A stretch of DNA of 64,000 nucleotides from Morinoia aosen (Eukaryota > Arthropoda > Malacostraca > Amphipoda > Talitridae). Numbering within the stretch: the stretch's first letter is position 1; each line of letters opens with the position of its first letter. Below the pieces are notes generated by a model. It did not search any database, was not told the DNA's origin, and saw only the letters and a list, made by a program, of their open reading frames with translations. Location: the NCBI GenBank assembly GCA_030386875.1, contig CM059566.1:36802068-36866067 (forward strand), given 5' to 3'. Below are positions 12,541 through 26,100 of this stretch, in pieces. A program made the translations under genes and the position numbers.

Positions 12541-12900
12541 GTTATTTTCACCCACACTTACCACAAATATAATGATCAAAGAGTTCAAGGATGAAGGCAA
12601 CACTAACTATGGAGTTAAGAGACCCCGGAATCTATGCACAAGGCGAGTTCTTCGACAAAAACCCTGCTCATAGAAACACCAAGTCGAGAAAGAAAGTTAG
12701 GAAACCAAATAAACATTTAAGAAGTCAAAGGCGCTAAAATCTGGAGAACAGTGAACCGCAAAAAAAGGAAAAAAAAAACAGAAACATATTTCATTACAAT
12801 AAAAAAAAAGCGTACCCAACTGTCGGTTCGGGATTTCACATTTTCCCCCGGGAGAGTGCCAATTCTCTTAGATACAATAGTTACATCTCCCTGAGGGCTT
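12541..12900 (+). repeat. R370 repeat, full length, long-loop type
   Basis: CACACTTACCACAAATATAA start region, CTATGCACAAGGCGAGTTC hairpin with CTGCTCATAG, GGAGAACAGTGAACCGC, and 3' end where the first stem reads GAGAGTGCCAATTCTC in place of the usual GGGAGTGCTAATTCCC. Confidence 0.78.
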
Positions 12901-13569
12901 TCATCGGAGACGTTTTCCGTGTTTGTCTCCAGCGCATCAAAGTTATTTATGCAGCTTAGGGATTAAAAACACAAGATAACAAACTCATCAATAAACTTCA
13001 CGTTTTGAGTTTTCTTTTCCATCGTGGTATTTGTATATAGGTGACGGAAGCGTAAGAACAGGAACGCATTATTCTTCCACTAATCCCCATCGCCCTATAT
13101 AAGGCTACGTAATGCTCGAGAAAAGCGTAATTATGAAGGTCATAACGTATTCAAATTTCATAATAATTAGAAATTTTCCAATCGCTAGACATCCGCTCGC
13201 TTTTCTGAATGAGCCAAATACATTTACATATAATTTTCGCCTTTCGATTCTCCCAGAAGAATTTTTCCCTACACGAAGCGAATGGCCAAATTTGACCATA
13301 TTTTTTACAAAAACCGCTCCAAAACTTACATACGATTCCATTTCCATTACATTTTTGACATGGACATTCACTAGAACTTCTAATAAAGCTGGGGATACAT
13401 TGACACTCTTTTCAACACTCTGAGTGTCACTTCGACGGGCACATACACTGTTGCCGGGCTAGCAGGCGGGCAAAGTGAGGTTCACTTGGACATTCTCCCT
13501 AGCCATTCTTTGCCGCCGCCTGCCCGTCGATCACTCCATCTACAGATGAGCCGTAGCCTGCAGCATGTC
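12901..13569. other. No recognised feature
   Basis: AT-rich with a short GC segment near 13440-13550. Opposing open frames at 13105-13423 on both strands have no recognised family. Confidence 0.35.
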
Positions 13570-15110
13570 ATCAGTAGGGATGTGACATTGAACATATTGC
13601 ATATATATGCTTTTGAGTATATTTTAGGTAGCATAAAATATGCCCGCAAGTATATATGCAGTGTGAGCATATCGCATATTTTACTCGGAACAGCATAAAA
13701 TATGGCGAACATGCATGATTAACTGTAAGTGGCAGTAAACTGAAACCTAGTAAAACCTTCCCATTACTTTTAAATTATATTCTTTTTTTCATCCAGTTTT
13801 ATCTAATTCTTTTTGAATAACTGGATCAATTTTGTAAATTGAAATTTTTCGTAAATCAATAATAATTGTAAGTTGCTACAGCTACTTCAAAAGTTTACTT
13901 TAATTTTGCGGGAACTAGCTCAAGTTTTTTTAGATATAGTTCCTTATGAAGTGTATTTGAGATTAGTGCGGCTAAAAGTGATCTACAATCATGCCGAAGG
14001 TGAACAAGGAGCATCATATTTAGAATATTTCAAGGAATTTGAAGATTTTCAAGCCCAGGAAGAATTTCTCTATCGCATTTATTGCGAGAAACAGGTGATA
14101 TATAAAACTTTTTTTCACTCAGAACACGTTAGAGAAGTTTTGCGTGGTACAAGGTTTTAGTTTCTAAATATTATCACGCAGAACTTTGTTGGGCTTAGTG
14201 CACACTTTATCAAATTATTGTTATCGAAGGATATGAATAATTATTATTGCTCTCGCATAACAATACAGGGACTTCTTACTTCGAGAGCAATAAAATTAAT
14301 GGATATCGTAGAGGAAACATTGAAGAACAGATATGATACAAGGTATTATGAAGAGTTAAATTGCATTTTGGTGATAAACAAAGGTTTTGAAAAGATAAAA
14401 ACAATCAACTCAATTTTGACTCGTGAGATCTCTGACGCAATGGATGAATCCATAAAGGAATATTCGAACTAACTTGCTTCACTTTTGCTCCACTTGTTTC
14501 TTGCGATGTCGAGTGGAAGTTTTCGCAGTGTAAAACTTGGCTGGCAGATAATCGTAGAAGATTTGTTTTTAAAAATCTCAACTACCACGCAATTATCAAG
14601 AGCAACCCTCGAATTTGATGCTAAAATATATTCCTCGTATAAAAGAAGGATTGAGAAATGTTCCTTGCATTCGTGAAAAAATATATAGTTCAGAACCAGC
14701 CTTGGATTAGATTACTTTTTTTTCGTTCGTTATCATCGTCCTTGACTCGTTCAGATTAGAATTATTTTTGTTTCAAAATATTTATGTTTAGATAAGTTAT
14801 AAAAATTAGTTGAGAATTGTATATACTCAATTATTAATAGAAAATTATGAAAGAAATTATTTTTTCCGTGTATGAAGAAGTACACTGTATCCTGTATCAT
14901 TGTTTCTGTATAATTTTCCTCACAAAAAATATAAATTTGGAGCTATTCATGTGAAGCATTTATATGGATGCATATTTCTGCTTAGCATGTAATATGCGCT
15001 TCCACAATTATGCATAGAGTGTAGCATATATGCATCGAGTGTTTCTACATATGGTTTTTCTAGCATAATTCTTGCCGAAGCCTTCATATTTTATGCTGCA
15101 TATGCGCAAC
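13570..15110 (+). mobile_element. Decayed hAT-superfamily DNA transposon
   Basis: A plus-strand coding remnant spans 13873-14618. Frame 1 gives three segments interrupted by stops at about 14158 and 14470. A shift to frame 3 then reads APLVSCDVEWKFSQCKTWLA, DNRRRFVFKNLNYHAIIK, ending at TGA 14616. This is the hAT C-terminal dimerisation motif (consensus APVSS-x-DVERSFS...DNRR..F.FEN). Flanks carry subterminal repeats: AGCATAAAATATG on the left and CATATTTTATGCT on the right, plus many GCATAT words. The left tip CAGTAGGGATGTGAC looks like a hAT end; the right tip was not found. Inactive. Confidence 0.72.
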
Positions 15111-15120
15111 AAAAATCAGC

Positions 15121-18100
15121 AAAAACAAGAACATTGAAGAACGTGCAATCAATGACATACGAAATAAATAATTATTAGCGCTATTCTACTAAGCATCAGC
15201 AGCTCCTGGCGAGAAGTACTAGAGCGCGGAGCGCAGTACCTCCCAACGTAGCGTCTGGATTGCAACTGAGCAGTGTGAGCAACACACTCTGCCTGCCGAC
15301 TTTGACGCTTCTGCTGCCTGCTAGCGCTGTGCCAATGTGAACGATCGCTGCCCTTTCGCTGCGCGCGCTTGCCCGCGCCCGATGGTTGTGAGCTTCCAAT
15401 GCGAGTGTCAATGTATCCCCAGCTTAAGGGGCCAGCGAGGCTGACACACATGAACAGCACGCGGCAATGAAGACACATTACTGGGAGTCGCGCGCTGTAA
15501 TGCAAGGTGAGAGAGTGAGAGGAGTCAGAGATTCATTATGCAGGGTGGACAGTGAAAGGAGGAGCTGGCAGGATTAAAGGCTTATTAGAGACGACCATAA
15601 GGCCGCAAAAGGAGCTCCTCAACATATGACGCAAGTGACAACCGTCAATTATGGGGCCGCCGCCTCAGCTCGCTAATTCCAGAGCGACGCGTTTTCAGGT
15701 AAGTGTAGGGTATTAGTGCCGGGTCGTAAGTGCAGCTCGACTTGCTGGAGACGGAGTGCGGTAATGATAAAGCTAGTGTTATGGGTGACGACGTGCTACT
15801 GGAGCACGGGGCACTGAGGATGGCGGTGACAGATACGTAACTTGTTTGGAGAGCTGAACATAGACTGACGAGTCTCACCTGGGCAGCACGTATATTGTAG
15901 ATGCCTGTTAATGATACACATATAGCTGGTAATGTCAATACAGATGATAATTTTAATTTTAATTCTGACGCATGCATATCCATCCCTTGCATTGCTGAGC
16001 AGCAAACATTGTTTGCTGAGCGTGCTAAATAGCGTACTTAGTATAGCGAATGATGAGCATTCCTCAAAAACCGTAAACACTCTGCACGGATCACGCTGTA
16101 GTTGTGGGAGTCGTTAACTGATGCAACTCGTACAGGGACAATGCTTAATGTAACAGTTGACGTTACCGCGCAAACCACTGGCGTAGTGTTACTGTGGCAA
16201 TGTTTTGACGTAAACTTATTCTCAGTCGGCATCGCTCCGTAAAATTAAACGTAACTGATAAACACTTTCTCTATTAAAGTTCATTTTTAACACAGAATTA
16301 TTCAGCCATATTGTTCCTCACAGAAAAACGAACCCAATTAAAATGCAAAAAGGTTATCTAGCAGTAGGGAAATAAAGACACATTTCTGTGCCTCGATAAT
16401 CGATTATCGAGCAAGGATACCCACTTCAGAAACGAAAATCATTAGGAAATTACGTGTCCAAATCGAGAACCTTTAACAATTCTCTTCGGAGTTCACACAG
16501 AAATTATTGACATTAGTTCAACTGGACGATGAATTCATGCACGGTAGGCAGCAGAATTAAAGTACAACACATTACTCGGACGCCAGAGACGTGCAATAAC
16601 ATGGCGCCTGCGCTACCAAATGACTCGGCAAGACACAGCTTAATAGAACTTCATTTTCACAAGCCCGAGGCAGATGTGTTCCAAATGAGCGAAAGCTGCG
16701 CAGCGATAGCACGGCGAGCTCGTCGCTTCATCGGCAACTCCGATGAAGGCCATAATTTACAACCGTCATTCGAGTGAGATATCAATATTTTTGGCATTGA
16801 GCACCAAGCAACTGTTTCTTTATTTGTGGTGCATTAACTTGAATCGACGATGCGCGTGTATATTTGATGGAATTTGTCGAGGATCGGTCATGAATTGGAA
16901 AAAATACGGTCAAAAAGGCAATTAATGATGCTAAAAATGCTACACGTAATGAGATCGCGTTCTACTTGACAGCAGACCAAAGAAAATTTGGAACACGTCA
17001 ATACTAGAAGTAATGTATCGCGGAAAGCAAATAAACGAAACACCAGCATGACTTGTGTTAATGAGCCTCAACTTTTGACATTGATGAACGTATCTTAGCG
17101 TCAGTATTATACTAATACTAGCATTTACCATGTATTGAAAATATGTTAAACAAAGGATCTGGTTTCGAGTTAATATCTGAACAAGTCTGGAATGGCGCGC
17201 TACAATATTGAGAAAAGAACGAGTCGAAGCAGTTTCAATCACGCTGCTTTTGGTCGACGACATCGATTTGACATTCTCTCGTACGACCAAAAGGAATACA
17301 AGGTAAAATCGACACCAGTCTCACTGAACGACACACGTGAAGCTTTGATATATGAACAGCCGTTGGTAGCGTTCAATGCACAATTTATCGATGTTGGTTT
17401 CAGAGTGTAGTTTAATTGCAAAAGAACCAATTTTTCCACTCTCAACGTTATTGGAGTATTGAATATTTTTTGGCTTGACTTGCGAAGACATAAAACGAGT
17501 GGGAAAAAATTATTCAAATTTTGAGTATGAAAATAAAAAAATTCATGAGGGTTAAAAACCGGTGAACTTGGGGAAACGTGAGAACAAACGGCCATTTGAC
17601 CGGTTTCCATATTTTCCAGAATATCTTTTTGAACCAGAATTCTTATAAAAAGTGAGTTCAGTGTAACTTCAAATCAGAGCAATTAACAGTATTTTTGATG
17701 AAAGAATGTGCTCAGTCCAGTAGCTTAGCTCTGTGAATTAGAGAAGTAACCGTTACTTAGGTGAAGCCCATTAAGAGTAATCTTCTCATAACATTGTGCT
17801 GAGGTCCGCATAAGCAATGCACGCACCTACTAAAGATATAGCGCGACAACTGCTTCTCTTAGACCTTCACGCATAATCAACAGAAATTTTCATCATCACA
17901 GTGCATTCTATATAGGTTTACGAACTATAAGTTCATTAACGTTTTTCCGGGGTAGATGTTCTCTGAAGAAATCTGAGCATAATGAGCTTCGCTCTCGAGG
18001 CGGCTTATGCCAAAGAGTTTAACTCTGTTTAAGTGATTTTTTAAGATCTATTAGTTAATTGGGGGGCGATGTAGAAGTGAGGTATTGTAAATTTTCGTTG

Positions 18101-18535
18101 AGCAAAATTGTACTCACCAATAATGCATACTCGTTTACTCCAGTTATAAAATCCCAATAGAGAGATGAGCTCGAGTTTCCAAATTAATTAAGAAACTTGA
18201 ACTCGTAAAATTTTGAAATGCTTGCGAATAGTGAGGGGAAAACACACGATGTCAATATCGTTTCAGTTAACGGTGTGTTGTGTGTTGAAATTCTTTGAAG
18301 GTCATTCACCTTTTCTACAAGAAAGAATTAAAATTTATCATTAAGCAAAGATTCGGGGTGAAAACATCATGTTTGTTTTAAATCGTGTACGTTTTTTGAA
18401 TGAATCATTTCCAAGACTGCTTTAATCTTACATAGAGATAGCCCTAACAGCCTTTTGTTGCAATGCGTCAGTTCTGTCAGTTTTATTTTTGCCTATGCCT
18501 GGTATGGCATAAATATTGAATTAGATTGAAGATTA
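15121..18535. other. Noncoding stretch with moderate CpG patches
   Basis: Patches at about 15190-15400, 15640-15860 and 16560-16760 are GC-richer than the surroundings, with open frames on either strand (e.g. plus 16529-16777, plus 17192-17410). None resembles a known protein or the expected DH/PH sequence. The rest is AT-rich with nothing recognised. Confidence 0.35.
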
Positions 18536-18830
18536 CATTAGATTATTAGTTTAAGCTTCCATAAACGCTACAAAAAAGAGCGTATCGAAAAGATGAAGGA
18601 AGATGGCACCATTTAGTATGGGGATAAGAGAATGGGGAATCAATGCAGAAGGGGCATAGAAACAGCAAGTTGAAACAGAAGTTCATGAGACCAGTTAAAA
18701 GTTGAAGAAGAAAGTATGTAGTAGATGCTGAAAACAGGACAGCAGTGAACTGAAAAAAGGTGGTCTTCAACATAACAAAAACATTTTATTTCATCAAAAA
18801 GAAGGCATACCAAACTCTGATATAGATAAA
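18536..18830 (+). repeat. R370 repeat, 3'-truncated, short-loop type
   Basis: TTAGATTATTAGTTTAAGCT start, CATAAACGCTACAAAAAAGA, GGGGAATCAATGCAGAAGGG with GCATAG, GGACAGCAGTGAACTGAAAA, GAAGGCATACC. Ends before the triple hairpin; a near-identical subfamily copy follows 40 bp later. Confidence 0.8.
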
Positions 18831-18870
18831 AGATATTGATAGATCACTGCGTAGTTAAGGGTCCCAAGGT

Positions 18871-19235
18871 TAGATTAGATTATAAGTTAGTTTAAGCCTC
18901 CCTAACCGCTGCAAAAATAGAGCGTATCGAAGAGAGGAAGGAGGAAGGCACCATTTAGTATGGAGATAAGAAAATGAGGAATCTATGCAGAAAGGGCATA
19001 GAAACAGTAAGATGGGAAAGAAGTTCATGAAATAAGATAAAAGTGGAAGAAGAAAGTCAGAGGGGCTGAAAAACAGGACAGTAGTGAACCGAAAAAAGGT
19101 GGTCCTTAACATAACAAAAAACATTTTATTTCAACAAAAAGAAGGCCTACCTAACTCTCAGCTCGGGCCCTCACATGGTTCCCCTGGGAGCGCTAATTCC
19201 CATAGATACAATAGTTGTATCCCCCTGAGGGGATA
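18871..19235 (+). repeat. R370 repeat, best-preserved full-length copy
   Basis: All landmarks are intact: GATTAGATTATAAGTTAGTT, AAGCCTCCCTAACCGCTGC, short hairpin, GGACAGTAGTGAACCG, GGCCTACCTAACTCTCAGCT, and three clean 3' inverted repeats: GGGAGCGCTAATTCCC, GATACAATAGTTGTATC and CCCCTGAGGGG. Useful as the reference copy. Confidence 0.85.
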
Positions 19236-20137
19236 AGGGTCCCAAGGGCTTCTCTTGGTAAGAAGTGCTTTACTTATGCAAAATTTCGATAAATTTTGAT
19301 AGCTTTGTACATATTCGATTGATGAATTTGAACGTGGACGTACGAGCAAGATGTAAAATATCTTGAACATCACAGTAAAGTGGTTGAGGTCAACATTCAA
19401 TTGGCATGCATAATAAACGGACATTTGGGAAATTGTTCTTTAATATATTCACTATACTATACTTGATTCACTTACGCGGGAAAAGAGAGCAGCTTCCGAA
19501 TTTCGGTAATGACTAGGTAACCGCACAAAACGAGACGGCATTTGAACTATTCAACTCACACCGAATATTTAAGTTTATTTTGCCTGTAATTTGAGTATAA
19601 CATAAAATTTTCAACAGGAAAAGGAGGAATCAAACAAGACTTTACAATTCAATGCCGCACAGAGCTCGCAGCAGTAACACAATCTGCTGTAAAGAATGCG
19701 ACACGCAGGCAATAAGTAAACGGCGTCAGAAATATGACAAACGAAGTAATGACTTTCATCGCGATAGTGACAGCATGGGAAGTGGTACATAACGCGCCAT
19801 GCTTGCGGCTCCTACTTGATGTAAAGTGACTTATTGACCCCTCACTGAGCACTGAATCTGGCATAATACAATTTACTAAGATAACGTTCTTCTAAAACAA
19901 TACCTCGCAATATTTTTGATTAGGGGAAGATTATTCATCTGTAATTATGACAGAATATTACCATCCGAGGAAAAAGCATCGTGCATGGCACCGTATCTAG
20001 AAATGGTAATGTTCTTCTGTCAAGATTGCAGGAAAATATATTTAATTTGATAAACATAATCTATTGCGCAGTAAAGGATTAATAAATGCAAGAAATGGGA
20101 TTGATAACAACCAAATAAAAGCAAAATGGGTACTCAC
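19236..20137. other. No recognised feature
   Basis: AT-rich DNA immediately 3' of the last placed RhoGEF2 exon; presumably intron. Frames on the minus strand (19158-19424, 19649-19864) do not continue the RhoGEF2 protein. Confidence 0.45.
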
Positions 20138-20188
20138 CCACGTAAGCCGCTCTCATGTTCAGGTCGGGTTCCCACAACGCTAACGTAC
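20138..20188 (-). CDS. RhoGEF2: RhoGEF2 exon 20: short linker exon (TLALWEPDLNMRAAYVG)
   Basis: A 51-nt exon with acceptor TTCACAG and donor GTGG|GTGAGT, phase 1 on both sides. It encodes TLALWEPDLNMRAAYVG after the split glycine. Fits a pre-DH linker. The next exon is not found in the remaining 20 kb; the gene must continue to the left of the window. Confidence 0.75.
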
Positions 20189-23100
20189 CTGTGAAGATAA
20201 AAACAGACCGTGTGAGTCAAATTATGGCAACTAAACATATGAAACAACTACCAATTAAATGAAAAAATAAATGTATAACTTTCCTATCGTTATCGTCCAA
20301 AAGTGTACGTGAACATGCATGGTAAGAGTTATGAAATAAACAAAGATCCGTGATGTTTGGTAGCCCTAAATATTTAAAAAAAAACTTGAAAATTTAAGTT
20401 GAAACAAGAGAATCTCCTTTAAAACACAAAATGCTATAGTGCAATGAAAAAAAATGTGTGTTGCTGAAACTCCACTCTACATCAGTTCCATAAATATTTC
20501 CCTATGACTACACAGCTCTAAATAACAATAATAAAAATCTTCCCCCAAGAAGCAGTGTGTCCGGTGGTCTGAGCCACTGCACAGGCATTATACAGTTTGT
20601 CTTAGAACACTGGCCTCCACATGGAAATATGCTAGGGTAATACTAAAATGAAAGAATTTTCACTTTATTCAACTTATGAAATTAGATTACTAGTTAGTAC
20701 AAGCCCCCCCCAAAATGCATAAAGTACAATCCCCAGAGAGGAAATGGATTGATTATAATTTAGTTTCACCCTCCCTTAACACAACAAAGATGTTCAAAGA
20801 AAGGAAGGATGAAGGTACCATTTAGTACGGAGTTGAGGGAACACAGAATCTACACACAAAGTGTGTTCCCGCACAGGGCCCCGTGAGCAGAGCAACAATA
20901 AGATGAGAAGGAATGTTAGGAAGCAAGGTATCAGTAGAAGAAGAATGTCACAGGTCCCTGAAAAGAAAAACAGCAGTGAACTGAAAAAAATGGTCCTTAA
21001 CTAAACAAAAATTTTCCGTTTCAACCTGAAGAAGGCGTAATTAACCCTCAGCTAGGAACCTCACATTTCCTCCTTGGGAGTGCTAATTCCTATAGACACA
21101 AGTTTTAATCCCCTGGGGGGAGATCGGAAGACAAACAACAACATAACTTTCATAACAAACGTGAGCAACAGGGTGGACACGCGTCTGATAAAACGAGAGC
21201 ATAAGCCAGAATATACATTTCAGGACCGACACGAGCAGCTCAGAGTGGCCTCCAGTACCCACCTGAGCCAGAGTCGGAGGGGAGGACGTCCGGCTGGTGG
21301 CTGAGCAGGTCCGCCACGAGCTCGTCATCGTTCGTGCCGCGCCGCTTGTCCACTGAACACAGCAAATGGGGCTGGTGAGATACGGGCGTCGCGAAGAGCA
21401 ATCTGCTCTTCTCTACACCGTGGTTGGTACTTCCGTGATGCGAAAGTGTTGCCAACGGACTAGGTTCAGAGGAGGGCTATACTCGTTCAGTTAGACGAAG
21501 TTAGGCCAGCGTGAAAATTTCACCTGACGGGTCTACAAAATGTAACATAACTTTTCCATGCCCACACATCCCGAGAATTACATCAGATTTGCTGTCATGC
21601 TGCCAAAATATAAATTATCATTTTAAACCTCAAACATTCACTCCAGTAGTTGAGGAAACGATAAAACGAGCCAAATTTCCTCATAGATATTTCAGTTTGA
21701 CATCAAAAAGTCAATATACAAGACCTATATGATGTAATACTAAGTTTTCTTCCAGAAATGCAAGCTAGAAATGAAAATAAATAAGAGTTAATAAAAAAGA
21801 AGGCGATTACTTCCTAATATCGGAAATTATCACACCAACTCTCCACCCTCATAAAGGCCAAAGTAATCGCATTCACGTCGGATATATGAAGTGTGCAAGT
21901 ACATACTGACAACTAATACTGACGGGAAACGTGCAGAAAACTCGAGGTATCACGTCAATCTCAACATGCCGACGCTGACGTCAACATGGCACAAGATACG
22001 AACGCCGTAGAGCGTAACTCCTCGACCTCACTCACATGACAACGACGAAGCTTAGTCATTTTCCTCTAATTAATTTAGATGAATAAATTCGTTTCAGTGA
22101 CTACTAATGAATAGCGCATTTGAAGCAATGAGACATAATAATGCTCTACGTAAAAATAAAACTATTTTGTTGAAGCAATGTAAAATGAACATGTATGTAC
22201 ATCGTCAAGTACAAATCAACAGATGCTAATTTGAGTACAAATACTGAGATTAAAAAGAATGAAGAGAATGTGTGTTTCAATCGCATGAGCACAAGTACTA
22301 ACCATGCAAATAAAAATGAAGAAAGTGGACATTCATTTACATTCATACTCATAACACAATTAACGACGATGTAATCGCAACCATGTTCACGAGGATATTG
22401 CAGATATTTCTATACATATGGAGGAAATGAACACAATGAACTTTTAGCCCAGCGAGGTGAACTCGAAATGCGTGGTGGCACACGTAGATGAGCAGCAAGA
22501 GATACTTGCCTCCTGTGCGTTTTTTTTTTCACGGAAGTTAGTGCCAAGTTAACAGGATTAGTTTCTTCAAATTCAAAATGACAATTGGAAAAAAAAGTCA
22601 ACCTCGATATCGCTCAAGCATGAATTCAACACTGTTATGAATACTTGCAAACAAACTCATCGATGGACAGCTGAAATCCATGCTCGTAGCAAATACAGTT
22701 GACCAACTCAACATTTTCACGGTCAGGTGACAGGTCTGAAAGTTACTATGAAGGTATCTCCTCAAAATTTCTCTCACTGTGATATCATACGCAAGCTGCT
22801 TTGCGACGCGCATCGTAGAGGAGGGGATCTATAGTGCTGTTCATCCACATCTAGAAAGATGCACGGGCATGTTTTTGAAAATCTATGTAGTTTTTATGTC
22901 GGGTAAAAAAGCTTTTATGAATAAATATATCTGTGAACCTCGTCTTTCAGTTACTTTCGATAAATCCTCTACTTCTCACATTCATTATCAAGCAAAGCAC
23001 ACACTTATGAACAATAAAGAGTAATGGGCATGTAGATGGGCACGCACCAGAGCTCAAGAATCCACTCGTGGGAAATTAACGAGACGTGCTCAGGTGGATG

Positions 23101-26100
23101 GCAGAAGCACCATCACATGAGAGAGAATGGAAACAAAGTAAAATGAAAAAGCGTGCAAGAACGCGTGCTGCTCTTACGTGTCCTCGAGGAGGCGTGGGTG
23201 TTGTGGTGAGGTAAGGGGAGGGTGTAGAACCTCGAGACTGAGGTGCAAAAAGCAAGTGTGAGGGTAGTTCGAGTACAGAACGGGCCAGAATAAGACCAAA
23301 GGGAGAAAAAGTGTCCAGGGAAAGCGAGCATACCGGTCGAGGTTCAGGAGAAGTACCAAAAAAAATGAAAGATTAAAAGAAAACAACATAAAGGGAAGAA
23401 ATTTGGGGAAGCAATTAAAAGTGGGAAAATATAACAGAAAATAACAAGAAACAAATCAGCAAAGAAAAAAAGTGCCATATTTAACCGTGGTGTAGGACAA
23501 AAATAAATGTGACAGAGCAGAATTTAAGTCCGACTCAGCAAAGGAGGCGCAGAAAACAAAACCAAGTAGAAGGGAAACACGGTCACAAAACCCAACATGC
23601 ACCAGTGCAGAGCAATGAAGAATAATTTGAAAATTATTGCGAGATGAAAAGTTAGTTTACGGAAAAAAGTAGAAAAATCAAGATGGTTTTTCATAGGTAA
23701 AAAAGTGAAACGAAACGATGATGATTAAAATACAAGTAGTAAGGGATATTGAAGAGAAAAATAAGAAATGTTTTTTAAAAGCAAAAACGTTAATTAATGG
23801 AAAAATAAAATGACAATGTAACAGAAGGAAAAATGGCCAACGGCAAAAATGCGCGATGGATAGTAGAAGGAGAAAAAATTATTATAATCATTGAAGGAAG
23901 AGCAGAGAAATGAAAAGCAGAGAAATGGAAAGCAGAGAAATGGAAAGCAAAGAAATAGAGCAAATGAAGAAAAGATAAAAAAGAGCAAGAAACGATAAAA
24001 AAAATAGGAAGAAACAATAAAAAAGAGATGAAGAAATGAAATGATAAAAATGAGGAAGAAGCGATAAAAATAGAGGAAGAAACAATAAAAAAAGAGGAAG
24101 AAACAATACAAAAAAAAGAGGAAGAAACAATACAAAAAAAGTGTAAGAAACAATACAAAAAAGAGGAAGAAACAATACAAAAAAAGAGGAGGAAACAATA
24201 AAAAAAGAGGAGGAAACAATAAAAAAGAGGAAGAAACAATAAAAAAAGAGGAGGAAACAATAAAAAAAAGAGGAGGAAACAATAAAAAAAGAGGAAGAAA
24301 CGATAAAAAAGAGGAAGAAACGATAAAAAAGAGGAAGAAACGATAAAAAAAGAGGAAGAAACGATAAAGAAGAGGAAGAAATAATAAAAAAGAGTAACAC
24401 ACACAAGAGAACACAAATGACGTGAACAGATGAACAGTGCGGAAATAGAGGCCACAAGACGGAGTGAGGGAGATGGTCACAGTACGCGTGGGGGAGACAA
24501 TCATGTGATTAATGCACGCTCACACAACACAGGCTAAGCGCTACCACGCACAACTTACTTGTATTTGCCGGCACACAAGCTGTTCTTTCAGACTAGTGCA
24601 AAAATAACTTTATCAAAGTTGCCATAAAATCGATCTACACCAAGACATGGCTTGGGCGTGTAGTCAAATTTGTTAACATGACAAAATTGTGCATCTCACA
24701 CTTTGACAAACTCCAAAGTTATTCCAATACATCGGCTTGTGCACGAAATTATCAACTAGGCGTCTACAACTGAACGATATCCAAAAACGAACACATCAAT
24801 CTGCACGACCAAGATGGTTACATAAATCACGGATTAACAATTGGACACGCAGCTCTAATTTTTTGGTTGTATGGACTTCAGTACAAATTCAGGTAATATA
24901 AAATGACGAGACTAATTATAACTTATATAATTACGCCATCACATCATGCTGAGACTGCTAAAATAAAATTTCTAGCGAAGACTTCCAGGCAAACGTGTAT
25001 TCACGAACAGAGATTAGCTAAGCGACAACCTACAACATTACTCATACGGTAATGGATGTAAATAATCAACTTTTGAGCTACGCCAAATTGCTATAACACA
25101 CTAGGCTGAACTAAATTAATAACTTTTGTAGAAAAGAACCCACTCGCACCAAAAGCTACAAGACGACACCGACTGTGCGAAATGAAGCAGCTGTGTGACA
25201 CACACAGACAAAATAAAGAACGAGGTGTTGGACATTCATAGAAAAATTTGTCATAAGCTAACTGGATGATAAACTACAGCTGGCTACAACTAATGACCAC
25301 CCTATTCATTATTCTGCCTCTGGCTCTAATTAAATTTAATCTAGTTAGTTTCTGCTCAAGCGGGTAATTAACGCTGTGCACACAAGTCAAAATTGTTATA
25401 TCGCTGCAACGATAAATTGTGAACGTGTTATTCCATTATATTACTCAGTAGAAAAAAAAACAATAGCAGTTACGTTCTATTGAACACAAGAAATTCGACA
25501 GTAAGACAAGAACATACACAACCACAACACACGCCTCCTTCATAGCGGGAAGCTCTCACTTGAAGACTTTGGAATGCGCTGCACAACACTTCATCTATTC
25601 TCACTCGACTCCGTCAACACGTGGGGAGTGCACACAAACATACACTGGAGAACACAGAGCAAATTTGAACACACAAACAAGTGACGCGAAACACACGGAA
25701 CACAAAATCGCTGAGCACAACATACTCTGGAACAGAAAACTCTTTGTAGAAAATACTCTTCAACATTCGAACACTTGGCGCAATACACACACTAGAGCGC
25801 AGAATCATAGCATAGTGCATAAAATTGAGCACACAACACCATGACGCAACATACAACACCATCACGCAACACACACCCCGACGCGACGCAACACAACACA
25901 ACAATATCACGCAACACACAACACCACGACGCAACACCACAAAACAACATCACGCAACACCTCACAAAAATATCACGCAACACACAACACAATGACGCAA
26001 CACATACAACACAACAATATCACGCAACACCACACAAAAATATCACGCAACACACAACACAATGACGCAACACACACAACACAACAATATCACGCAACAC

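Larger units (their letters stand above)
20189..21262 (-). other. RhoGEF2 intron between exons 19 and 20
   Basis: 1.07 kb, bounded by GTGGGT and TTCACAG. Contains an R370 start fragment and one full R370 copy; nothing else recognised. Confidence 0.7.

Noticed and set aside
15645-15992. RhoGEF2 DH exon on the minus strand
   Set aside because: Ser/Thr-rich frame with none of the DH conserved residues; a GTAAGT site at 15700 is on the wrong strand.
23790-24504. Phe/Leu/Ser-rich minus frames of up to 236 codons
   Set aside because: A purine-rich tandem repeat on the plus strand necessarily gives Phe/Leu/Ser codons on the other strand; no protein is implied.
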